A DNA stretch of 64,000 nucleotides from CAVTTH01 sp963737545 (GCA_963737545.1 CAVTTH010000003.1:1426001-1490000), one strand, 5' to 3'. Numbered from the stretch's first letter, positions 44,213 through 54,096 are shown. The notes: generated by a model from the letters alone, not told the origin. Translations and numbers: made by a program.

Positions 44213-44929
44213 ATGTGGAAGTCTTTCGTGTTGCTCCTGGTCGCGGCGTCATCGGCCACGGCGCAGGACGCCCCGACTGCCTATGAGGCACTTCGCACTG
44301 TCGGCGCGAAATTGAATCGCGCCGCCGTCAACCACATCATCTCGGTAACGGGGGTGGACGGTGACCCTCAGCCTGAAACGTGGAAGGTTTTGCTCGACGA
44401 TTCGCGCGTCCAGGGTGGCGTGCGCGAGCTCGAAATCTCGAATGGCGAAATCGTTTCCGAACGCACGCCATCCCGCCCGGTTATCGGCACGACCCAGGGT
44501 GCGATCATCGATACTGCGCGCTTGAATCTCGATTCGAGCGGCGCCTACACCGTGGCCAGCCATACGGCCGAGCGATCACACACGGCGTTTGCAACTGTCA
44601 GTTACACGTTGCGGACCGACGAACGAGGCAACCCGATCTGGATCGTTACGCTGCAGAACACGGCGAGCAAACCGGTGGGCACGATCTACATCGGCGCCAA
44701 CAAAGGAACGGTGACGCGCACCGAAGGAATGTTCAGCGGCACCACGATGGACGAGGTAGCCACCGACGATGGCGATGATCAGTCCGGGGACGAAAATGCA
44801 GAGGACGATAACGATGAGAATGTCGTGAAACGCCGGATCAAGCGCATGTTTTACCAAACGCGTGACGAAACGAAACGCATGTTCGGAAAAGTTCGACGTT
44901 CGTTTGTCGATTTCTTCAGTCGCGACTAG
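44213..44929 (+). CDS. Exported protein of unknown function with acidic then basic tail
   Basis: The protein of about 238 residues has a signal peptide (MWKSFVLLLVAASSATA, cut near AQDA). A beta-rich body follows with an unclear fold, then an acidic stretch (DDGDDQSGDENAEDDNDEN) and a basic, amphipathic end (RRIKRMFYQTRDETKRMFGKVRRSF). ATG at 44213 was chosen because the signal begins there; the frame upstream to 44111 looks non-coding. I do not recognise a family. It lies 18 bases before the DUF5996 gene. Confidence 0.6.
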   Translation: MWKSFVLLLVAASSATAQDAPTAYEALRTVGAKLNRAAVNHIISVTGVDGDPQPETWKVLLDDSRVQGGVRELEISNGEIVSERTPSRPVIGTTQGAIIDTARLNLDSSGAYTVASHTAERSHTAFATVSYTLRTDERGNPIWIVTLQNTASKPVGTIYIGANKGTVTRTEGMFSGTTMDEVATDDGDDQSGDENAEDDNDENVVKRRIKRMFYQTRDETKRMFGKVRRSFVDFFSRD

Positions 44930-44947
44930 CGCGTTTGCGGATTGCCA

Positions 44948-45922
44948 ATGTCGAAACCAGCAAGTTCGGCCGGCGAAACGGAGCGGGATGCGCTTTGGCC
45001 GAGCTTGCCCTTCGAGGCATGGAAGGAGACCTGCGCGACCTTGCAGATGTGGACGCAGATCGTGGGCAAGATCCGGCTCGCCCAGACTCCGTGGCTGAAT
45101 CACTCGTGGCATGTTACGCTCTACGTCACCGCGCGCGGCCTAACCACTTCTCCAATCCCGCACGGCGCGCAGACTTTCCAGATCGATTTCGATTTCATCG
45201 ATCATCGCCTTCTTATCGAAACCAGTGATGGCGCGAAACGGCAAATTGCTCTGAAGCCGAAGTCGGTCGCCGTTTTTTATCGCGAGGTCATGGCGGCGCT
45301 GACGGAACTCAATATTCCGGTAAAAATTTCACTCGTCCCGAATGAAGTCGACCCGGCGATTCCATTTGATCGGGATGAAAAACATTCTTCCTACGATGCC
45401 GAATATGCGAATCGGTTCTGGCGTGTGCTCGTGCAATCCGATCGAATCTTCAAGGAATTTCGCGCTCGGTTCATCGGGAAATGCAGCCCGGTTCATTTTT
45501 TCTGGGGTAGCTTCGATTTGGCCGTGACCCGTTTTTCCGGCCGCAAGGCGCCGCCGCATCCGGGTGGCGTTCCTCATTTGCCGGATGCCGTGACGCGCGA
45601 AGCTTATTCGCATGAAGTGAGCAGCGGCGGCTTCTGGCCCGGTGGCGCACCGATGCCGCAGCCGGTCTATTATTCCTACGCTTATCCGGAGCCACCCGGT
45701 TTTGCCGAAGGAAAGGTGGGTCCAAAGGCTGCGTTCTACAGCACGACCTTGCATGAATGGATTCTGCCGTATGACGAAGTTCGAGTAGCCGATGACCCGG
45801 ATGCGTGCCTGCTCGAATTTCTGCAAAGCGTTTATGAGGCGGCTGCGACGCTGGGGAAATGGGATCGACCTTCGCTCGAACAAACGAATGCACTCTTGCT
45901 TTCTCGCGCTCCGCATTCGTAA
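44948..45922 (+). CDS. DUF5996 family protein
   Basis: The protein of about 324 residues matches the DUF5996 family: WPSLPFEAWKETCATLQMWTQIVGKIRL, NHSWHVTLYVTARGLTT, VHFFWGSFDLAVTRFSGR, EVSSGGFWPGG and a final EFLQSVYEAAATLGKWD. Family members are widespread in soil bacteria and have no known function; no signal peptide is present. ATG at 44948 begins the protein. It lies directly before an AraC-type regulator (9-base gap). Confidence 0.82.
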   Translation: MSKPASSAGETERDALWPSLPFEAWKETCATLQMWTQIVGKIRLAQTPWLNHSWHVTLYVTARGLTTSPIPHGAQTFQIDFDFIDHRLLIETSDGAKRQIALKPKSVAVFYREVMAALTELNIPVKISLVPNEVDPAIPFDRDEKHSSYDAEYANRFWRVLVQSDRIFKEFRARFIGKCSPVHFFWGSFDLAVTRFSGRKAPPHPGGVPHLPDAVTREAYSHEVSSGGFWPGGAPMPQPVYYSYAYPEPPGFAEGKVGPKAAFYSTTLHEWILPYDEVRVADDPDACLLEFLQSVYEAAATLGKWDRPSLEQTNALLLSRAPHS

Positions 45923-45931
45923 ATACCCGGC

Positions 45932-46876
45932 ATGAACCCACTCCGCGCATCATCAGCCGCGTCAACCGCCTGGCGCGACGTGCAAAACGGGTGGCAGCTG
46001 CTTTACGGCGATTTCGATCGACTCGGGGTGAGCGTCGAGTGGCACGATTTTCAGACGGAGCATCCATTGGATTGGGGTCGCAGTTTTCATCCGCAAAGCA
46101 TCGAATTTTGTTTGAATCTGCAAGGCCGGGGCGCGGTCGGTCGCAAGGATGATGTCCAGGGCGATTATGTTCCCGGCAGTTCGGGGTATTATTCCGTGGC
46201 GGACAAGCCAGTCGCCGCTTCCCGTGTCGCGCACGATCGGCATCGCTTCGTCACGCTCGAGTTCTCGCGCTCGCATTTGCAAAAACAACTCGCTGAATCT
46301 GAAGGCGATCTCGATCCGCAGATGCGGGCCGCGATTTTCCCGGACAAAGAAACCAGCGTCGTCTCGAAGCCGCGATTGATGTCGCCGCAGGAACGCGATG
46401 TCGTGGCCAGTTTGATTCAGCCGCCCGTCCCGAAAGCCGCGCAAGCGCTCTGGTATCAAAGCAAGGCGCTCGAACTGATGTCGCACTTTCTTTTTGCGCC
46501 GAAAGATCCCGAGTTTTTCTGCATGCGGCAAAAGCGCGTCGCGCGCGATCGAGTCGAACGCGCGAAAGAACTTCTCGTGAAAGACCTGGCGAATCCGCCC
46601 ACTCTCGAAATGCTTGGCCAGGAAGTGGGCTGCAGTCCGTTTTATTTGAGCCGGATTTTCTCGCGCGAAGTCGGCCTGACCATTCCGCAGTTCTTGCGCA
46701 ACCGAAGAATGGAACGCGCGGCCGAACTTCTTCGGAGCGGTCGCTACAACGTCACGGAAGCGGCGATCGAAGTCGGTTACTCGAGCCTGAGCCATTTCAG
46801 CAAGGCATTTTGCGAGACGATCGGCTGCTGCCCGGTGCTTTATCCGGCGGCGAAGAATGTGATTCTCGATCGCTGA
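45932..46876 (+). CDS. AraC-family transcriptional regulator
   Basis: The 314-residue protein has an N-terminal cupin-like sensing region (EFCLNLQGRGAVGRKDDVQGDYVPGSSGYYS) and a C-terminal AraC/XylS double helix-turn-helix (TLEMLGQEVGCSPFYLSRIFSREVGLTIPQFLRNRRMERAAELL ... EAAIEVGYSSLSHFSKAFCETIG). It would bind DNA as a sensor-controlled activator; the ligand and targets are unknown. Its stop is 14 bases before the purH start. Confidence 0.9.
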   Translation: MNPLRASSAASTAWRDVQNGWQLLYGDFDRLGVSVEWHDFQTEHPLDWGRSFHPQSIEFCLNLQGRGAVGRKDDVQGDYVPGSSGYYSVADKPVAASRVAHDRHRFVTLEFSRSHLQKQLAESEGDLDPQMRAAIFPDKETSVVSKPRLMSPQERDVVASLIQPPVPKAAQALWYQSKALELMSHFLFAPKDPEFFCMRQKRVARDRVERAKELLVKDLANPPTLEMLGQEVGCSPFYLSRIFSREVGLTIPQFLRNRRMERAAELLRSGRYNVTEAAIEVGYSSLSHFSKAFCETIGCCPVLYPAAKNVILDR

Positions 46877-46890
46877 CTCGCGTCGCGGTC

Positions 46891-48420
46891 ATGAAAATCA
46901 CACGCGCTCTTCTTTCCGTTTCGGACAAGACCGGCATCGCCGAGTTTGCGCGCGCGCTTGAACGCAGCGGAGTGGATATTATTTCCACCGGCGGGACGGC
47001 GGAATTGTTGCGACGCGAACGCGTTCCCGTTCGCGAGATTTCCAACTTCACCGATTTTCCCGAGGTCCTGGAAGGTCGCGTGAAGACACTGCATCCGCGC
47101 GTTCACGGCGGTCTCCTCTACAAACGGGGAAATCCCAAGCACGAAGAGGAAGCGCGAGAGCATGGCTTTCAACCGATCGATCTGGTCGTCGTAAATCTCT
47201 ATCCGTTCGAAGCGACCATCGCCAAAGCCGGCGTCACTCTCGCGGAAGCGATCGAGCAGATTGATATCGGCGGTCCGTCGATGCTCCGCAGCGCGGCCAA
47301 GAATTATGAATCGGTCACGGTCGTGGTCGATCCGACGGATTACAAGACGGTGCTCGAAGACATTCGCGATCACGACGGCGAGACGTCGCTCAAACTGCGC
47401 GAGCGGCTTGCGATCAAAGCTTTCATCAAGACGTCGGACTACGACCGGACGATCGCGAATTATCTGAATCAGGCGCAGGAAACCGACACGTCGTTCTCGC
47501 TCTCACTGCCGCTGGTCACGCGTTTGCGTTATGGAGAGAATCCGCACCAGACCGCCGCGCTCTACGGCGATTTTGACCAGCACTTCGAAAAGCTCCACGG
47601 CAAGGAGCTGTCGTTTAACAACATTCTCGACATCAGCGCGGCGACGAACCTGATCGCCGAGTTTGAAGAACCGACGGTTGCCATCCTTAAGCATACCAAT
47701 CCCTGCGGCGTCGGCAGTGACGCGGTTCTGGCGAAGGCGTGGGAAAAGGCGTTCGCGACCGACAAACAGGCGCCTTTTGGCGGTATCATCATCTGTAACC
47801 GGCCGATCGATCAAGCCCTCGCGAAAGCGATCAGCGAAATCTTTAGCGAAGTCATCATCGCGCCTGATTTCGAGATGGAGGCGCGCGCGTTACTGCAGAA
47901 GAAGAAGAATCTTCGCCTTATCCGGCTTCTCGAATCTGCGGACTCAGTCAAACCGAAGATGGACATTCGATCCGTTTCCGGCGGATTGCTCGTGCAGGAT
48001 TCCGATCGCGGAAAGGAGATCGATCTCACGGCGAAGGTGGTGACCAATCGCACGCCAACACAAAAGGAAATGAAAGCCATGATCTTCGGCTGGCGCGTGG
48101 TCAAGCATGTGAAGTCGAACGCGATTGTCTATGCGAATGCCGATCGCACGCTTGGGATTGGCGCCGGTCAGATGTCGCGGATCGACGCGTCACGCATCGC
48201 GGTCTGGAAGGCGAAGGAGGCAGGTCTTTCGCTCAAGGGAAGCGCGGTGGCGAGCGACGCCTTTTTCCCATTTGCCGATGGACTCATTGCGGCCGCCGAT
48301 GCGGGCGTGACTTGCGCGATTCAACCCGGCGGATCGGTCCGCGACGAAGAAGTGATCGCCGCCGCGAACGAGCGCAACATCGCCATGATCTTCACGGGCG
48401 AACGCCACTTCCGACACTGA
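46891..48420 (+). CDS. purH: Bifunctional AICAR transformylase / IMP cyclohydrolase
   Basis: PurH performs the last two steps of IMP synthesis. The 509-residue protein has the MGS-like cyclohydrolase domain (ALLSVSDKTGIAEFAR, IISTGGTAELLR, GRVKTLHPRVHGGLLYKRG) and the transformylase domain with LRYGENPHQTAALYG, KHTNPCGVG and SDAFFPFADGL, ending QPGGSVRDEEVIAAANERNIAMIFTGERHFRH. Full length. ATG at 46891 starts the family N-terminus; the longer frame overlaps the AraC gene. Confidence 0.97.
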   Translation: MKITRALLSVSDKTGIAEFARALERSGVDIISTGGTAELLRRERVPVREISNFTDFPEVLEGRVKTLHPRVHGGLLYKRGNPKHEEEAREHGFQPIDLVVVNLYPFEATIAKAGVTLAEAIEQIDIGGPSMLRSAAKNYESVTVVVDPTDYKTVLEDIRDHDGETSLKLRERLAIKAFIKTSDYDRTIANYLNQAQETDTSFSLSLPLVTRLRYGENPHQTAALYGDFDQHFEKLHGKELSFNNILDISAATNLIAEFEEPTVAILKHTNPCGVGSDAVLAKAWEKAFATDKQAPFGGIIICNRPIDQALAKAISEIFSEVIIAPDFEMEARALLQKKKNLRLIRLLESADSVKPKMDIRSVSGGLLVQDSDRGKEIDLTAKVVTNRTPTQKEMKAMIFGWRVVKHVKSNAIVYANADRTLGIGAGQMSRIDASRIAVWKAKEAGLSLKGSAVASDAFFPFADGLIAAADAGVTCAIQPGGSVRDEEVIAAANERNIAMIFTGERHFRH

Positions 48421-48422
48421 GC

Positions 48423-48463
48423 CTGTAGCGGCGGTCTCCGACCGCCGAAACTTTGGCGATCAA
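48423..48463. repeat. GTAGCGGCGGTC half-palindrome
   Basis: ctgtagcggcggtctccgaccgccgaaactttggcgatcaa lies between the convergent purH and the membrane-protein gene. It is truncated compared with the full family copies, and the neighbouring stop TGA overlaps its end. Confidence 0.6.
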
Positions 48464-49011
48464 TCCCGCACAGCCCCTCTTCGCCGCATCATGGACGCCT
48501 GCACGAAGATGCCGAGAACCATTAGTGCCATGAAGAGAATGGTCGCGCCGGTCGTTGGAAATTGAAATGCGCTGCAAATGAGATGCGCGCCTTCAACAGA
48601 CGAAAAGACAATCAGCGCCCAATCGAATAAGACCAGCAGCAGAATCGCGCCGACAATACCGCCGATGATAAACAGAAGTCCGAAATGGTGTGCGTACCCC
48701 GCGGAAAATGCGGTGGCAATCATGACTGCGAGGCGGCCGCCGGCCACAAACCCGACGATCCCGATGGCAATCTTTTGCAACATGAGCGCAATGACCGCAC
48801 CGATTGCTCCCAGCAGAAGCGCCACGACCAGTGCCAGCCACGTCGGCGGATGTTGCATGAGATGCGGAGTGATCTCGATCCCGACGGCAAATCCGAGCGC
48901 AGCGACAAAGAGCCAGAAAAGCTGCCGTCCAAAGAAAAGAATCGCTCCACCAAGCAGGACGCTGAGAAGCGGAATCGGTATTTTCGCCGTCGCGATGACT
49001 AAGGATTTCAT
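48460..49011 (-). CDS. Multi-pass membrane protein (TMEM198/DUF4203-like)
   Basis: The 183-residue protein has about six to seven hydrophobic segments with Gly-rich faces (LLSVLLGGAILFFGRQLFWLF, LVVALLLGAIGAVIALML, IAIGIVGFVAGGRLAV, LLFIIGGIVGAILLLVLFDWALIV). This resembles DUF4203/TMEM198 proteins of unknown function. It sits between purH and an unrelated gene and is not part of an obvious operon. Confidence 0.65.
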   Translation of the reverse strand: MKSLVIATAKIPIPLLSVLLGGAILFFGRQLFWLFVAALGFAVGIEITPHLMQHPPTWLALVVALLLGAIGAVIALMLQKIAIGIVGFVAGGRLAVMIATAFSAGYAHHFGLLFIIGGIVGAILLLVLFDWALIVFSSVEGAHLICSAFQFPTTGATILFMALMVLGIFVQASMMRRRGAVRD

Positions 49012-49149
49012 GGCGAGTTCGAGGGTTGTTACCTAACGAAAAAGCAGGAAATTTACTGCCTCTTTCCGCCGCTTACCTCAAATGTCTTTACGCAGGAAAG
49101 AGTAATCCGAAAGGTACATGCTTCACCATCTGATTTGGCCTAATGGTGG

Positions 49150-49590
49150 CTAATCACGATTGTATGCCCGGATCGCTCGGACCAAGTCTACGAGCTGTGT
49201 CGGCGCACGATTTTTCGGCACCCGAAAAATCCTGTTCTTGCCCGCCGGCATGAATGCCGTGTTGAACACGTAGTAATTCAAAGCGTCGAGTCCAGAAGAA
49301 TTGTTCTTGCCGCTTTCGAATTGTTCGATCTGACTCGAATTGAGCGCAGACCACATGTCGTTGAACTCTTTCTTCGAAATTGCGAAGTCGCGCGCAGTTC
49401 GGGGCAGTCCGCGCGGGTCGTTTATGTGGCATACCGGCCCTGAAGGTAGGTCAACAAAAGCAATGTGCACGACCAAGCCATCCTGCTGATAGCTGTACAT
49501 CAGCATCCGTTCTTCAGACTGCGCGTGAACAGGCGCACTCACTACCAGCAACGAGCCAGCGGCAGTTGCAATCAGCGCGCCCGTTCTCAT
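49150..49590 (-). CDS. Small exported protein of unknown function
   Basis: The 146-residue protein has a signal peptide (MRTGALIATAAGSLLVVSAPVHAQ). The mature part contains single Cys and Tyr-rich stretches (LMYSYQQDGLVVHIAF) but no known motif. It stands alone between the membrane protein and the toxin-antitoxin pair. Its base composition near the start is less G+C-rich than its neighbours. Confidence 0.6.
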   Translation of the reverse strand: MRTGALIATAAGSLLVVSAPVHAQSEERMLMYSYQQDGLVVHIAFVDLPSGPVCHINDPRGLPRTARDFAISKKEFNDMWSALNSSQIEQFESGKNNSSGLDALNYYVFNTAFMPAGKNRIFRVPKNRAPTQLVDLVRAIRAYNRD

Positions 49591-49653
49591 CGACCTAACA
49601 AGAATTAAACGAACGCTTCGTGTTTGTTTGCGAACGGTATTTTCGTTGACAAA

Positions 49654-49854
49654 TCACAGTCCCAGCTCTTTTGCCGCCTCACGCAAGGGCGTTCCCACCT
49701 TGCCCGCATTGCGTTTCTTTGCAGCAGCCAGTTCGCGTCGATCTTCGAGATCTTCCAAGGCAATCTTTAGTTCTCGCAGCACAGCCTTGCCACGGCGGAT
49801 CCGCTTATCTATGTCGGATTCAGATTTGCGGCTCACAGAGGAAGCGGTGCTCAT
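49654..49854 (-). CDS. Putative antitoxin partner of a RelE-type toxin
   Basis: The 66-residue protein is highly charged and helical (DIDKRIRRGKAVLRELKIALEDLEDRRELAAAKKR). It is encoded directly after the RelE-like gene with a 4-base overlap. Small size, charge and position point to an antitoxin, but I do not recognise its DNA-binding type. The toxin-first order is that of HigBA-type systems. Confidence 0.65.
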   Translation of the reverse strand: MSTASSVSRKSESDIDKRIRRGKAVLRELKIALEDLEDRRELAAAKKRNAGKVGTPLREAAKELGL

Positions 49855-50099
49855 CGGTAAATATCTTTTCGATCCCCTACAGCATACACTGTTGCGATGC
49901 GGCCTTCGAGTTCAAAAAGCGCCCCGTAATCGCCGACTCGCAAGCGATACTCCTTCCTCGAGCCCCTGAGTTTTCTCACGTCGCCAGCCAAGTCGTCCTC
50001 CAGCAGAAAAAGCTTATGACCAATCTCGCGTCGTAATTTCGGAGGCAGAGAACGCAGTGCGGCTTTGACTTCATCGGTGAGAATGACCGTGTAGCGCAT
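49851..50099 (-). CDS. RelE/ParE-superfamily toxin
   Basis: The 82-residue protein has the ParE/RelE plan: DEVKAALRSLPPKLRREIGHKLFLLEDD (helical hairpin), KLRGSRKEYRLRVGDYGALFELEG (beta-sheet with the conserved Arg-Tyr-Arg pattern) and a final AVGDRKDIYR. RelE-type members cut mRNA in the ribosome; ParE-type members act on gyrase, and the class is not certain here. Its gene precedes the antitoxin. Confidence 0.85.
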   Translation of the reverse strand: MRYTVILTDEVKAALRSLPPKLRREIGHKLFLLEDDLAGDVRKLRGSRKEYRLRVGDYGALFELEGRIATVYAVGDRKDIYR

Positions 50100-50120
50100 T
50101 CTGGTGCTCCAGCCACAATG

Positions 50121-51792
50121 TTATCGCTTGTTCAGCATTTCTTTGCGCTTTGCCTTGAACTCGCTGTCGGATTTCCACTCAGGAAGTGTATCGCCGTTCG
50201 CGACTTCGTAGCCGACATCGAAAAGAAGCTGCGTGTCTTGCACGGCTCCCGAAAGATCCCAGGCTGGATCCACTTCATCGGAGGGTTGATGATAATGTTT
50301 GGCGACGTATTCATCTTTCTTCTTCTGCCCGAGTCCCGGCTTCCCGATGATGTCTTTTCCTTTTCCGGGGTAAAGAGAAGGAACGCCTTGCTTGGAAAAT
50401 TCGAAGTGATCGGCTCGATAGAAGCTGCCTTTTTCCGGCTGACTGTCGGGATTGACGACGCGGTCTTGTGTCTTGGCCGCGGCAACGAGCATGTCGTCGA
50501 GCGTGGATCGGCCGTTGCTGATGTCTTCGATGTCGCGCGCTTTGCCCCAGGCATTGACGCCATCGATGTTGATGTCGGCCAGCGTTTTCTCGAGCGGATA
50601 GAGCGGATGTTCGGCGTAATACTTGGCGCCAAGTAAACCGGCTTCTTCAGCCGTCGGCGTCATGAACAGGACAGAACGCTTGGTGGGTTGAGGAAGGGCC
50701 ATATGCGCTTTGGCTAACTCGATCACGGTCGCCACGCCGGAAGCGTTATCGAGTGCGCCATTGAAAATCTGGTCGCCCTTCATTTCGGCATGTTTGCCGA
50801 GATGATCCCAGTGCGCGCTGTAGATGATCCACTCGTCTTTCAACTTCGGATCGCTTCCGTCGATTTTGCCGATGACGTTGTGCGATTTGAATGAGCGCAC
50901 GTCTTGCTTGATCGAGAAACTGGCTTTTGCGCCGAGCGTGATCGGCCGGAAATCCTTGCTGATGGCTTGTCTCTTCAAAGCATTGAAATCCTGGCCGGAA
51001 TCCTTCAACAATTTCTTCGCAACATCGAGTGTGATCCAGGAGCGAACGGAAACGGATCCCATGTTCTTATCGGGCGCATCGATCTCGAAATTTTCCTTGG
51101 CCCAGCTCGTTCGCACGACCGAGTACAGGATAGGCGGCAGGTTCAGTCTCGTGAATGACAATGGCCGCGGCGGCGCCTTTCTCGGCCGCGATCTCGTATT
51201 TGTAGCTCCACCGACCGTAATAAGTCATGGCGCGTGCCTTAAACATTTTGTCGTCGAGCTTCGACGGATCACGTGGGTCGGGGATCGCAGGATCGTTGAT
51301 CAGCATCAAAATGGTTTTGCCGCGCACGTCCGCGCCTTTGTAATCGTCCCAGCCATACTCGGGTGCGACGACGCCGTAACCGACAAAGACGATATCGGAG
51401 TTTTGAACCTCGATGTCCGCTTCCAGTCGCGCGGATGACGCGACGTAATCGTCGGGGAAGTTCAGTTTCATTGTTTTCCCAGCGACGGAGAACGTTGCGG
51501 TCGGATGGGAGGTGATGCCTGCAAGCGGAACCTCCTGCGTGTAAGTTCCGTTTGGGTTTCCGGGTTTCAGGCCGAGCGCTTTGAATTGCTGGCTGATATA
51601 ATCGACCGTCAGGTCTTCGCCTCTTGAACCGGGAGCGCGGCCTTCGAATTTGTCGGACGCGAGCGCCTTGATGTGACGCAGCATGTCATCCGCGGTGATC
51701 GCATCGAGTGCGGCCTTCGGTGGCAAATCAGCGGCGAAGGCGACGACGGAAAGAGCGGAAAAAGCGAGTGAGATTTGGACGAGTCGTTTCAT
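50121..51792 (-). pseudogene. M28-family zinc aminopeptidase, one +1 frameshift
   Basis: The joined protein of about 556 residues is an exported M28 peptidase. It has a signal peptide (LVQISLAFSALSVVAFAA), the PA insert domain (SDIVFVGYGVVAPEYGWDDY), and the zinc site with SAHWDHLG, NGALDNASGVATVIELA, PTAEEAGLLG and ADINIDG. The break is near 51123-51129; removing one base joins HETEPAAYP to YSVVRTSWAKENFEI. This is the only one of the +1 interruptions not in a homopolymer. A sequence error is the likely cause. Confidence 0.85.
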
Positions 51793-51830
51793 GGAACCTC
51801 GACCGTAGCGCGAAACCGCTCCCTCTTCAT

Positions 51831-51952
51831 GTCATCCCGATCCGGCGAAGCGCGGTGCGGGACCTCGCAACTGTAATCTGTGCGTCCCCTCCAAGTGGGA
51901 TACATGGATTGCAATGGCGAGGTCCTTCGCCGTCTGCGCGGCTCAGGATGAC
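51831..51952. repeat. GTCATCCCGATCC...CTCAGGATGAC inverted repeat
   Basis: A member of the 5993-6085 family between the M28 and M3 peptidase genes. Confidence 0.6.
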
Positions 51953-51966
51953 ACACTGGGGGCGTG

Positions 51967-54096
51967 CTACGGCTTTGACGGCTTGGCGGTGCCCTTCGCC
52001 TTCGCCGGCGTTTCGATACCCAACGTTTTCAGATAGGGCTGGATCGAGCGATCGCGTCCGAGGAAGTTGCGAATCGAAATATCGATCTCGCGGGAGCCGC
52101 CCGGTGCGTAGATTTCCTTGCGCAGCTTCATCCCGGCGGTCTTGTCGAGGAATCCGTTAGGCGCTTTTTCAAAAACGGTCGCCATGTCGGCCGCGATCGC
52201 GTCCGCCCAGGCATAGCCGTAGTAACCGGCATCATAGCCGGCGAGATGGCCAAAGAAGGCGACGAAGGCCGTGTCCGGATCGATCGGCAGAAAGTCTTTC
52301 GGGAAGATCGGGTTCGACATCGCCACGCAATCGTAGGGCTGATCGACCGGATGAACGTCGTGCAACCTGAGATCGATGTCGGCGAAGGTAAACTGACGGC
52401 GGTAATAGACGCCGACCGTGGCGAGCTTTGCTTCCTTCATTTTCGCGATCATCTCTGCCGGAATCTTTTTCGACGAATCGCGATAATCGGCCGCGAAAGT
52501 GTCGAGCACTTTCTTGTTCCAGACCCAGTTTTGCAACATCTGCGAGGGCGCTTCGACGAAATCCGCCGGGACGCTCGTGCCGGAGAAACGGACATATTTG
52601 GCATTGGTCACGATGGCGTGGAGAGCGTGACCGAATTCGTGGAAGAGCGTCTCGACATCGCTATGACTGAGGAGCGACGGCTTATCCTTGGCTGGCGGCG
52701 GGAAGTTGCACAGGAGCGCGACGGTTGGGCGCTGGTATTTCCCGTTAGGCAACAGTTTCCCGGGAACGATCCCGAATTCGGCGAAGTGATTGAACTTCCC
52801 GTCGCGCGGAAACATATCGAGGTAGAACATCCCGAGTGGCTGGCCGCTGGCGGCGTCGGTCACCATGTAAAGCTGGAGATCGGCGATCCATTTTTCCGGG
52901 GCGACGATCTGGGTAAATTTCAGTCCAAAGATGCTCTGGTAGATATCGAACATTCCCTCGAGCGTGCGCTGGAAGGGGAAATAGACACGGAGCGCTTCGG
53001 TATCGACGGTGTATTTTTCCTTCTTGAGCGCATTCTGGAAGTAGCGCCAATCCCAGATGTTGATTTGCGCGTTCGGATCCTTCGTCTCGGCGACCTTGAG
53101 CTTGCGCAATTCCGCGACCTCGGCGTCAAACTTCGGCTGAATGCCGGCGACGAGATCGTGAATGAAGGTTCTGGCCGCGGCGCCGGTTTTCGCCATTTTG
53201 ATCTCGGTCTGGAAATCGTCCCACGATTTGTAACCGAGCTTGAGCGCGATCTGGTTGCGATGAGCAAGGATGTCGTTCAGGACGGGCACATTCTTGTCGC
53301 GCGCGAGATTGAAGCGCACCTGGTAGAGATGTTTTCTCGTTTCCTCGCTCTTCGCCGTCTCCTCGACCGTGTTGTAGTGAAAGGTCACGTTCGCGAGGAT
53401 GGTGCAGGAGTCGTCCCCGGTTTTCACGCCGGGCGAATCCAGAACGCTCTCTGGGACGCCTTCCAGCTGTGCCTTCGTGAAGACAATCGGCGCTTTCACC
53501 GCCACGATGTTGGCCTCGAAATCGGTCTCCAGTTTCGCCAGTTCCTTGCGCAACTTCTCGACCTCCGCCTTTTTCTCGGGGGCGAGTGCGAGGCCGGCGC
53601 GACGATAGTCGCGCAGCGTGTGTTTGAGCAGAAGCGCGTCTTCGCCGGCGAGCTTTGGCTTGGTCTCGGCGTAGGCTTTGACCGCTTTGTAAACATCCTC
53701 CCGATAATCGATCCCGACCGCCCAATCCTGAAAAACCTTGACCGCTTTCTCGGCCGCATCGCGCATCGCCGCGTCCTGGTTGGTTTGCTGAATGACGATC
53801 GTCTTGCTAATCGCGATCTGTGCGTCGCTCTGAATGTTATCGAGCGCGCCCACGGTGCTGTCGAAGGTCACCTTGGCCAGGTCCTGTTTGCCGATAGTGT
53901 CGAGCGCGGTATTGGCGTTGGCGATGGTGGTGTCGATGTTGGCCTGAACTTCGACCGGGGTCTTCGGCCACTCGGGAATGATCAGGACCTCGTTTGCCTT
54001 CGCGGCGGCAGCGCGAAAATCCTCCACGGTTTTGAGTTCCTCGGCGCGCAGCGGGAGGAGTGAAGCGAAAAGAAGAAGTGAAAATGCAAGTTTCAT
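51967..54096 (-). CDS. M3-family metallopeptidase (oligopeptidase-like), exported
   Basis: The 709-residue protein has a signal peptide (MKLAFSLLLFASLLPLRA) and the M3 zinc motif TLFHEFGHALH (about residues 485-495) with surrounding YLDMFPRDGKFNHFAEFG, ALLCNFPPPAKDKPSLL and the late YYGYAWADAIAADM. The family cleaves oligopeptides; dipeptidyl carboxypeptidase or oligopeptidase A are the closest named types, but this one is predicted to work outside the cytoplasm. The neighbouring M28 peptidase gene suggests a peptide-scavenging pair. Confidence 0.9.
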   Translation of the reverse strand: MKLAFSLLLFASLLPLRAEELKTVEDFRAAAAKANEVLIIPEWPKTPVEVQANIDTTIANANTALDTIGKQDLAKVTFDSTVGALDNIQSDAQIAISKTIVIQQTNQDAAMRDAAEKAVKVFQDWAVGIDYREDVYKAVKAYAETKPKLAGEDALLLKHTLRDYRRAGLALAPEKKAEVEKLRKELAKLETDFEANIVAVKAPIVFTKAQLEGVPESVLDSPGVKTGDDSCTILANVTFHYNTVEETAKSEETRKHLYQVRFNLARDKNVPVLNDILAHRNQIALKLGYKSWDDFQTEIKMAKTGAAARTFIHDLVAGIQPKFDAEVAELRKLKVAETKDPNAQINIWDWRYFQNALKKEKYTVDTEALRVYFPFQRTLEGMFDIYQSIFGLKFTQIVAPEKWIADLQLYMVTDAASGQPLGMFYLDMFPRDGKFNHFAEFGIVPGKLLPNGKYQRPTVALLCNFPPPAKDKPSLLSHSDVETLFHEFGHALHAIVTNAKYVRFSGTSVPADFVEAPSQMLQNWVWNKKVLDTFAADYRDSSKKIPAEMIAKMKEAKLATVGVYYRRQFTFADIDLRLHDVHPVDQPYDCVAMSNPIFPKDFLPIDPDTAFVAFFGHLAGYDAGYYGYAWADAIAADMATVFEKAPNGFLDKTAGMKLRKEIYAPGGSREIDISIRNFLGRDRSIQPYLKTLGIETPAKAKGTAKPSKP

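Noticed and set aside
52246..54063. 605-residue open frame antisense to the M3 peptidase gene
   Set aside because: It mirrors the M3 gene, has no recognisable domain and arises from high G+C codon use. The minus strand has clear M3 motifs and a signal peptide.
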